From the NCBI GenBank assembly GCA_025642065.1, contig JAODUP010000012.1, positions 1,146,001-1,210,000 on the forward strand: DNA of 64,000 bases, written 5' to 3'. The stretch is from Paralvinella palmiformis (taxonomy: Eukaryota > Annelida > Polychaeta > Terebellida > Alvinellidae). Under the pieces are notes generated by a model. That model searched no databases. It saw only the letters and a list, made by a program, of their open reading frames with translations, and had not been told where the DNA came from. Below, in pieces: positions 55,451 through 64,000 of the stretch. Within the stretch, counting starts at the first letter, position 1, and each line of letters starts with the position of its first letter. The position numbers and the translations under genes were made by a program.

Positions 55451-58188
55451 ACAAGGTAACATTTAAAGACTTCCTTATGACATGAAATACAAATTAAATT
55501 GATATAAGATTAAGAACTTATTTACTTCTGATTCAAATAACAATTCTTTATAACGTGTTATTTATGAAATAGTTTTTATTTAGCGTCACTAAAATGTAAT
55601 TCAGACTTTTCATTGCAATGTTGTGCAAAAGTTGCCACAGCTGTTTAACAGATTTATCTACAATTTGTCAAGTTTGTTCTTGATACATTTGTCTGGTTTT
55701 AGCCCAAGTCAATGTTAAAATAGTACATATTCAGTAATTTATGTGATATAATTAATAAACTCTTGGGTTGAGATACTAATATGAAATTTAGTTCATGATT
55801 AATTTTTTAGTTTAAACATAATTATAAAATACTCATAAAAATTATGGAAGCAAAACTGGCCAAAGGTATTTAATCCTTCTATGTGTTAGAGATTACTAAT
55901 AGCCAAATTAGTTTTTACCTAATTCACAGTAAACTTACTTAATGTATATTCACCATTAAAGTAATTAATTTATAAACTAATCATTAATCACTATAATATG
56001 TAGTACACAAGGTAACTAACTGGTAACTACTTTCTGATATTTCCTCCAAAAACTTTCTCTCCTGAAACTTACTGGCTGCTATAAAGTGAGCACGTAGAAG
56101 AAAGTTATACAGCCCATACAAAGGTTCAAAGTGAATGCTTATTGTTATCATTGTTATAAGCACCACTTCTCCTGGCGCGCATAATTCCATTGACCATTAC
56201 TTCATGCTTGCCATCATATGACCTTTGGCACAGTTCTTACCACCGAGGTCAATCTTCACAAAGAAGCAAAAAACGTACCGAAGATAACCATATCTGAAGT
56301 GAGGATGGCTTCCCAAGAGGTACTGGAGCTAACTAGAACTATAAGTGACGCTTTAACTAGCTCACATGTGCTCTGTTCGAGTAAGCCCGAAGTCAATGGA
56401 TGTCCACTTCTAAGAACAATCCATAAAAGGTCTACATAGAACGTACTATGACCCTGGAAGCTACTTAAAGACGATACTTGACTGTACTTAAGGATTCCCA
56501 GAGAATAGGTCGATATTGTGTCTCTAGAGGTTAGGCTTAAGCCGCGGAAAGATCTAACATTGTGAAATAACCCTAAACAAAAGTGAATACGTTCGTGTTC
56601 GTCTTGATGGCAGTTAATAGCAGAATAGATGGTTGATTCAAGTAGTAGGCTCTCTCGTTTCTTTCTGTTAGATTATTCTGTTAATGTGTGCGGATGAGGG
56701 TTGTTCCGATGAGGTGTGGCCGAAGTAGTTGGCCATTTAACATCCATTCTCAACGATATACGTGCCCATCAATGCGTTAGTTCCACATTATCTTTAATAT
56801 CTTCCGGCACCAATTATCCGCCAATTTGCTGCAAACAGAACGGGAGTACGTGCATCTCTATAAGGGTGTGTCCGTAAGTGTGGGGATGTTTTGGGGTGCA
56901 TCCCGACTACCCCTCCTCCGTCTGCGCGTCCCTTCCCGCGTCTAACACCGGTGTCTCAAGTAACCATACCTACTCCAGCAGATTCGGCGGAATTCGCCAG
57001 TCTTATCACAGGGTACACCAGTTCCGGCATTACGTATAGCAACATCAACATGCCATGAGTACCTGTTACACTGTATAACCGGGGCCCGTCGTGTTTTCTT
57101 TCAGTAACAATTATCTACCAATTAACAAGCATTACCGGATCACCGTGGCTTTAATGGTGTAATCTGTGAAATCACAAAGACAACATAGCATTAGCTGGAG
57201 CATGAGAACATTTAGACTTTCTTATCTTAATCGGCAGATAGCCATGCAAATTGGCCATTTAGCCGAATGTTTAGTGAAATGGAACGACGTTTCACATTCT
57301 GTCGGATATTCTGGCTCAAAATCGGTTACGACACGGCTAAGGACAAACGAAAACACACGCGCGGCACAAGTGTGACGTATCTTGTAAATGTTCTACGTCA
57401 CGGATTCTATGCCAATGAGGTTCGTTCGACTGCAGCGAGAATTGAACGACGTATTTTTGATCGGTAAGATTAAGTGGCTGCTCATCGGCCAATAATCATC
57501 TTGACAAAGGCGCAGCAGCCGAGTTACAAACTGTTTACAAAATAGTCTAATTATCATTGGACATTACTAGCCATCGCCATCGTGATATGTTTGATGTATA
57601 AAGTCATTTATCACCAGCTTTCTGCTAATGATCTTCATCTTTTGTTGTTGATTGTCTGGGAACATAATGGCACAAATGACTCAACCCACAGAAACCAGAC
57701 CAGTTCTTCGGTGGTTTACCTTATAACGTGTTCTTCCGCCATTTTGATCGTCTTCGCGTAAATTAGTTCCCTTGGTGTTTAGAAGAAAGCAATGCAATTA
57801 AGAGTCAAATCACCCTAAAATTAAAGCTTTTATGGAATAATTGGCGCCAAACATGCTAATAAAACCAACCAATTTGTTTCATTCATTCTATTTTAGAATG
57901 TTAATTGGACGAGTTTAAACAATGGAAGGATTCCAAGAGAGTGATCAGATGTTATTTGTAAACTACTTGACTTTAGCCATCAATTTCTTGTACCCAGTAT
58001 CTATACAATCGACTTCAACGTTGTTCTTTTGTTTGGTGTTCAGTCATCCAACTAAGGAAGGTCAATGTATTGTTTTAAATCATAGTTTTAAATGAGATTC
58101 AGTGACGAACATACATCATTTCTAACTCTCATTATCTGAGAAATTCTTCCGATAACAAATTATGGCTAGTGCTATTTTTCATCGACAG
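55451..58188. other. no convincing gene
   Basis: AT-rich to about 56000, then mixed. A 73-codon ATG frame at 56218-56439 (+) has ordinary composition but no domain or splice support. 56850-57050 is richer in CpG. Confidence 0.35.
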
Positions 58189-58195
58189 GATTAAC

Positions 58196-58408
58196 ATGGG
58201 ATTCGTATCTCTCTGGGTCGTGATAACTAATAATAAATTGCATCTCCAGATCTCAGACACCGGAGAATTAAGTCTAGTTTTAAAAATTCCTTCCTTCTAC
58301 ATCACAGCGGGAGTAGTAGGTGCATCAATCTCTGTTGGATCTCAGACTGGAATCAACAGTGTGTATCTCAACATTGCCGGTGTGATATCAAATCCTCACC
58401 CCATCTAA
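58196..58408 (+). CDS. possible short ORF or terminal exon, unknown product
   Basis: A 70-codon ATG frame ending in TAA, with an acceptor-like TTTTTCATCGACAG just upstream (exon edge about 58189). The peptide is hydrophobic and Gly/Ser/Val-rich in its second half (for example AGVVGASISVGSQTG) and codon third positions look non-random by eye. No family recognised. Its last codons lie within the left arm of the inverted repeat at 58376-58619, which weakens the case. Confidence 0.2.
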   Translation: MGFVSLWVVITNNKLHLQISDTGELSLVLKIPSFYITAGVVGASISVGSQTGINSVYLNIAGVISNPHPI

Positions 58409-58619
58409 AAGTTACCGACGGCGTACACCATTACTGACATAAATCATTACTTGGACAGTGCTATAATATATTAAGAAATTATATATGAACGGAAAAGCCC
58501 AGCGTCTAATTTTTAGCACGGGGTGTATCTCCTATAGGGATGGTGGTAAAATTTCTATTATAGAATCTTCACTCCGGGGTGAAGATTCTATGGAGGTGAA
58601 AATTTGATATCACACCGGC
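58376..58619. repeat. nested inverted repeat
   Basis: Outer arms: GCCGGTGTGATATCAAAT at 58376-58393 and its reverse complement at 58602-58619, continuing with near-matching CTCACC/GGTGA bases. Inside lies a compact palindrome, ATAGAATCTTCACTCC with GGGGTGAAGATTCTAT (58560-58591), with one wobble. The structure could be a foldback or miniature DNA element. No target-site duplication is clear. Confidence 0.7.
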
Positions 58620-60636
58620 TGTCTATGTGTCTGAGTAACTATTCGAATATTCCGAAAATGGAGGATTGATTATTTGAGTCTAGAACACGGAAACATATAA
58701 ATTCCCTGCAGTACTTCAAATCCTTCCATGTAATATCTAATCTACAATTAATTATTTGAGTTAGAGAATTTTAATATTACATACGCACTTAGGAAGACAA
58801 TCATATTTTACCATTGTTATTATTCTCGAAAGGATTAACGGGTATATTTAGCACGTTCCCACATTATAGCCTCATTCGCTGAGAAACAACTAAAGTTTAT
58901 TTAAAGCTATTTCTCCACCTAGACGAGGAAATATCGCCTCCAGAATTTGATTCGATGTAGTTTTGACAGACTCGGTGAAGTTTTATCCATAAGAAATAGG
59001 TATTGATTAACTAACTGTACGAAGTTTTATATTGGCTATGGGATCTTATATGTCTGGCAATACAAGGCTTTCCATAATAAAAAAATGTCTGCTTATATTT
59101 TGAGCTACCAAAAAACATCCATTTCTTGAACATGATAAGTTATTCATCTGGATGACATACATACCAGATATGCCCATCAGTCGGGAGTAAGGCATTCTGG
59201 AAACATTTATGGAGGCAAAATCAAAGAAGGGAAATCTTAAGGGAATATAACCGATATCTTGTTGGAAAGATTAAAGAAAAAAATCTAACTACAGAATGCT
59301 GAGCTATGAGTGAGAGGAAGGAAGGTTTATAAAATATGGCCCGCATTTTATGTGTATTTTATTTCATTAACAACATTCTGTGGATGCCAGATACTAATAC
59401 GACTTAATCTTTAAGGATTATAGCCATGTCCTCATTACTTTGATGTCATATACATCTGCTGACCGTGGTCGGTCATTTGTCATCCTATTACTAACATCGT
59501 CAAATTGTTCGAAGGATAGTCTGTTGTTTATTAATGACATATTGAAATATATTAAGGATGTTAATGTTAGACAGGCCGATCCAGTTATACTATCTGTTAT
59601 CGTGTATGGAGGCATGTGTGAGAAAATTAATTCTCCCTTCCACCGACGTGTGCCAGACTTAGATAGAGGAGAACATCTAAGATGATGATATCAGCAGCTC
59701 ACATCAGTGATGATCAAGAATGATCTCTCAGATGAATGGGAGGGATGTTCCTTAGAGATAGAAATCAGCCGAACATATGATACCTGTATGTCTTAATGTT
59801 TGCATAACTACTCATCTGACCCGAGAACACCTGCCTCTATCGAAACAGGTGAATGGAAAGTGCGTGTGAAGTAGCTTGATCTAATTACCCACTGATACAC
59901 AAAAGAATGCGCATGACCAGGACGTCCGGGCATTGAAATAAAATAAATAGGGAACGTCGGATATAAGAAAGATAATAGACCCTCAGAAGTAGGCCATCTT
60001 TTGGCCATCTTGCTGCCGCTATTTGCATATCTAACACGCGGCCCACTTTAATTCGTTCGCTGTCACATGGTACAATTAAAGGTAATAAAAGAGCGAGAAC
60101 ATTATAGATCTTAACTATATTTACCATTCATGTATGGTGTACCTTATACTTACGGAACAGGTGTCTAGCTGGCTGCCGCTCTATTTGATCTGAGTAACTA
60201 TCGAACGACTGACAAGCGATAGCATCATAACTGTCATCTCGTCATAATAAGATCAAAGCTAAACTATGGTTCAGAACTAAAGGCGAATAATCGAGCATCA
60301 TTTTAAATTAGTCAAGCTTTCATCCAACGTCATAATTTAATTTGACTGGGTCTAATTAATAATACCAAGGAAATGTAATTTAGGTGCCTGTATGTTTCCA
60401 GCTCGAATGAATAACGTACGATTTGAAACACCTGTCTCACAAAATGTCAATAAGCAGAGTGTTGCATTTAAAAAAGTGAATATCGATCGTTCATTCAAAT
60501 TCGGACAGATGTGTGAGAACGCCCGATAGTCCCAAAATGTCATCAGTTTGGGTAGAAATTGATTTCGAAACTCATCAGTTTAAACAGAGGGGTTTTCCTT
60601 ATTAACATACATGTTATGGTATACAAAGGAATGTCC
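58620..60636. other. gene-free DNA
   Basis: No convincing gene. Open frames at 59440-59685 (+) and 59418-59615 (-) overlap on opposite strands and show no domain. Confidence 0.35.
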
Positions 60637-60795
60637 GATGCTGGTAGCATCAACAAAGTGGTCAGACATCAGGCCTGGTACTTAGACAATCATTAACGCA
60701 GCAAGAAGTTTCCCCTTCAGTGAGGGTCCCCGCTCTAATACAATCCCCACTGGACAGGCCAAGCTGTGATCTACACAGTGACAGGTGCTCGGAGC
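60637..60795 (-). repeat. longest copy of the GAGCACCTGTCA repeat family
   Basis: On the minus strand: GAGCACCTGTCACTGTGTAG head, AGTGGGGATTGTATTAGAGC, then GTTAATGATTGTCTAAGTACC, and a perfect tail hairpin GATGCTACCAGCATC (60637-60651). Copies or parts occur at 17068-17195, 27077-27130 and 33574-33645. Confidence 0.72.
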
Positions 60796-61319
60796 AATGC
60801 CACACTTTGCAGGACCTTTAATGTCAAACATTAACATCCTAGACTTGTTGTTGGGTGATATGTTACACCAAAACGTGTACCATCAATGCTGTTGTACCAC
60901 ATTGATGAGGGCCTTTCTCTACGTCCATTTAAACCGAACAGACCTAAAGCCAACTGTAATGTCTTTAAAATGGTGTTAGTTAGACTCACACTATCATTGA
61001 CTGTACTAATTAAACATGTACTCAGAGATATACAGCGTGTTGCGCATCTGTTGTGGTATGTGAGACGCTAAGTATAGAGTAGGATCTAGTTCACTAATTA
61101 GTCCACAAGGACATGTCGCCGAAGAAAAGAATTAAATGTTTCGCTGAATCACTCATCTTTTATAAATAAGGCAGTAATTAGTGAGAATAACTATACTAAT
61201 GAAGCCATAAGTCTATATTATGGGGATATATTATTTTTAATAGTTATCATATATAAGCGGTGTATGTATGACAAGCATTTAAGTATATATCAGATATTTA
61301 AAAGTGATTGATTGATATT
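60796..61319. other. gene-free DNA
   Basis: Nothing recognised. Confidence 0.35.
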
Positions 61320-61372
61320 GATTGATTAATTAGTTAATTATTAATTAATTAATTTATTAATTAATTAGTTAA

Positions 61373-61415
<43 letters not shown>

Positions 61416-61472
61416 GTGATGAGTGAGTGAGTGAGTGAGTGAGTGAGTGAGTGAGTGAGTGAGTGAGTGAGT
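61320..61472. repeat. tetranucleotide array with stepwise unit change TTAA, TTGA, GTGA
   Basis: Imperfect AATT/TTAA units (61320-61373), then GATT units (61374-61414), then GTGA units (61418-61472). In one register each unit differs from the next by one base. Confidence 0.93.
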
Positions 61473-61828
61473 GTCTACCCTCAGCACTGGTCACATATGG
61501 CCTATATAGAAACATCCACTACATCCGATAAATTACTCGATTCCATTCAAACCTCAAATTACAGGTTTACAGTGCTCTAAATACTGGAATGTAGCACCAT
61601 CTTAAGACATAAAATAATTAATATTTAAAAATAATTATTTTGAGCTGTAGATATTTGAACAGGGTATCACCACCCCCCGTCACTACCAATCTTTATCCTT
61701 ATATCTAGTTTTATTAGCAGTAGCCACCTTATCATTTTATGTAGAGATCAAATAAGATGAAGTGATAAGTATTTACAGTGGATGTGTTTCGCGGATAAGA
61801 TATCTGTCCTTGTCTACTGCGTGTAGTA

Positions 61829-61870
<42 letters not shown>

Positions 61871-64000
61871 CATAACTATTTTGTGCTATTGGTTAAGAAG
61901 ATATAAATCAGACTGATAATCTAGCCAAAAGCCTAATAAGGGCTTATCTTATTGATTTGTAATTAAAATATTTGCTTATTGCCTATAATTAATTATTACG
62001 ATTAACACAAACATAGTAACACGATATGTTTACTGTCATTATCTTAAAACTTCTGTTATAACCTTGATGATGACACAGATGCGACAAGTTAGGGATAACA
62101 GATCTAACAAGAAAGCCACATTTATTGACGTTTTGTTATAATTTGTTTTTAATCTTTACATATATCCGTTCTTTCAATATTAGAGAAAAACACCTTAGAA
62201 TATACTGAAATTTGAATTATCGATGGCTTCTGAGACTTCAACAATTCTACTGGTATTATGGAAATTAGCAGCACATTGGACATCGCGAACATTTAAGAGA
62301 AACAATTCAACCATAGCTATAATATCAAATTGTTTGAAACATTCAATGACAGAAAGATCTCCGGGTAAGAACCAAAAGTTGTCCACTTGCTGTATCTGAC
62401 CGGCTCGGCCGCTTTTCCATCAGTAGCTATATACTAACTACCACAAGGGATGGACAAAACTGTGAAATAAATACAAAACAATAGCTAATTTCAGGTGTCT
62501 GTCTGTTTCTTTACAGTAAAAAGGTATATTTGACAGAAAACAGACATTTCATATCATAAAATGAAAAATCAATTATTTATTCAGAGATCAACACTGGAGG
62601 TAAAACTTGCGCCTAGAATTCATCGTCTCGCGGTATTAACACTTTAGCCATAGGTCTAATGCTTATTGGTACACCAACGTATACATACAACACTCACAAC
62701 ACACACACACACACCACAGGCTGATTGTCAGATCTTTTGGCCAAGGGCTTCCGATGACCCCGGTAGTTGACCCATTTCTCTTCGGCGATATTTACAGGCT
62801 AATCAAGCCTAATTCAATCAGTTCAGTTCAGCTCGACATTATAGAGCACACATACGTCCAGCTGTGTTATATTAATGATGGCGAGAAGTTCATCCAAAAA
62901 AACATAGCCGCGTGAAATAGCAGACTAACACAAACTGATGACTAGACATCACACTGGTTTGTTGGATAGAAGAAATTATACATAGGAGTTTAGTAATCAC
63001 TACCTACTAGACAACATCCTACAATACATCAGTACTGCTAATATAATATATATATTTTTGAATTGGTCTATTAATATAGAAATGTGTGTTGCTGTTAGCC
63101 AGTAATTATAATCAGATGCTACTATTCGCCATAACTACAAGATATACGTATTATAATATTCAACGAACTACCTATAGTTTATTAAAACAATTAACGAGCT
63201 AGAAAATCGTTATTAATTACGACACTACTTAATAAAAGTATAGATTCAATGATAAAAATGAAATCCTTGGCTTATTGTTATTGTCTGTTGACCTCTGTAG
63301 AGCACCGACCTAAATAACACAAAATTGGACATCGGGCAACTTAACCTCAAAAGTTTGTACGATATTTATTCCCCACGCTGACCTGACCCATTTCGAAAGA
63401 ATCAGCAAAGCAATCAGCAGGTGCAGAAGGCTGATTGAAAAGATAAACGTACTGATTTCTTTCAAGACGCTGCACAACTATTGGACAGAAGACAATAAAA
63501 AGTGACACCGGTCACTTAGCCGGGGCAGAGGTCTGACTTCACGAAATGATCAACTCTCGCGGATACGAACAACTCTTAGTTGGCCTGATGTAATGTCACG
63601 TGTCAGACATACAATAAAAATCGGTACAGATTTGATGCATGATGAATTTTTCATATCCTCGGGGAATAAACCACTCGCAAGCGCTCAGCGCCGAATACCC
63701 GTGGTCATAATACTCACCTATCTGGCTAGCAGCGAGTCACGTAAGCTTACCTGGAGGTCATGGGCCATTAGACAGACTGTCAAAAGTCCCCTCATAATGT
63801 AATCGCCGCCTTTGGAGAGCACTCCACACATAGGTGTAATGATATCACAGGGCATAGCGGGGATTATGGGAAAAAAGCAACAGATGCTCTTCGAGGATGT
63901 TTCAAACTGTCACATTTAAATGGAAAGTGCATGCTGCTTATTCAGCATGTTCGACCTGCCAGTCTTTGTTAAAATTGACCATTATACTAAATTATTTTCA
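61473..64000. other. AT-rich gene-free DNA to the window end
   Basis: No gene recognised. TA array at 61833-61868 and a short CA run at about 62699-62714. A 69-codon frame at 63593-63802 has no domain. Confidence 0.35.

Noticed and set aside
56218..56439. 73-codon ATG frame
   Set aside because: Plausible composition but isolated, with no homology I can recognise.

Overview
The window reads as nuclear DNA of an animal, most likely a mollusc or another lophotrochozoan; I cannot name the species. The grounds are a canonical eukaryotic tRNA gene with internal promoter boxes and a T-run terminator, spliceosomal-type acceptor sites, AATAAA signals, tRNA-derived SINEs with target-site duplications, very low gene density, and an exceptional load of di-, tri- and tetranucleotide microsatellites. 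There are no bacterial operons, ribosome binding sites or CRISPR arrays. The lineage assignment is inference.

Layout. A tRNA-Glu(UUC) gene lies at 190-261. From about 0.5 to 19 kb is gene-poor DNA with AGT, TA, CA and CT arrays and SINE copies at 801-912, 3954-4139 and 5258-5440. A single-exon protein gene on the + strand (19574-21046, 490 aa) is followed by about 7 kb without a recognisable gene and then by a second single-exon gene on the - strand (28098-30011, 637 aa). The two face each other tail to tail. They are clear paralogs: both have a KEN tripeptide near the N-terminus, an HST[F/L]xYPL octapeptide repeat, an SIDVD(Q/E)YAA block, a D-V-W-x-S-P-N-N-T-L block, a DSG[C/L]S serine motif and an ICDNTGR block near the C-terminus. 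Each also has a 3' splice acceptor 57-75 nt before the ATG, so both probably have a 5'-UTR intron and an uninterrupted coding exon. I do not recognise the family. The motifs suggest unstable, phosphorylated, cell-cycle-linked proteins, but that is inference.

From 30 to 64 kb I see no further convincing protein gene. The region holds dispersed non-autonomous repeats (several families with two to four copies in this window), large tetranucleotide arrays (40.8-41.2 kb, 46.7-47.7 kb, 50.0-50.2 kb, 61.4 kb), a palindrome that encloses a SINE (53.87-54.37 kb) next to a second AAT/ATT palindrome, and a nested inverted repeat at 58.4-58.6 kb. A few short coding-like stretches (43.4 kb, 58.2 kb) are listed at low confidence. 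Most remaining open frames are translations of microsatellites or antisense shadows of the two genes.

The items most worth follow-up are the convergent paralog pair with its shared degron-like motifs, the tetranucleotide arrays whose unit changes by one base at a time, the SINE-centred palindrome, and the hairpin cluster with pseudoknot potential at 26.64-26.74 kb.
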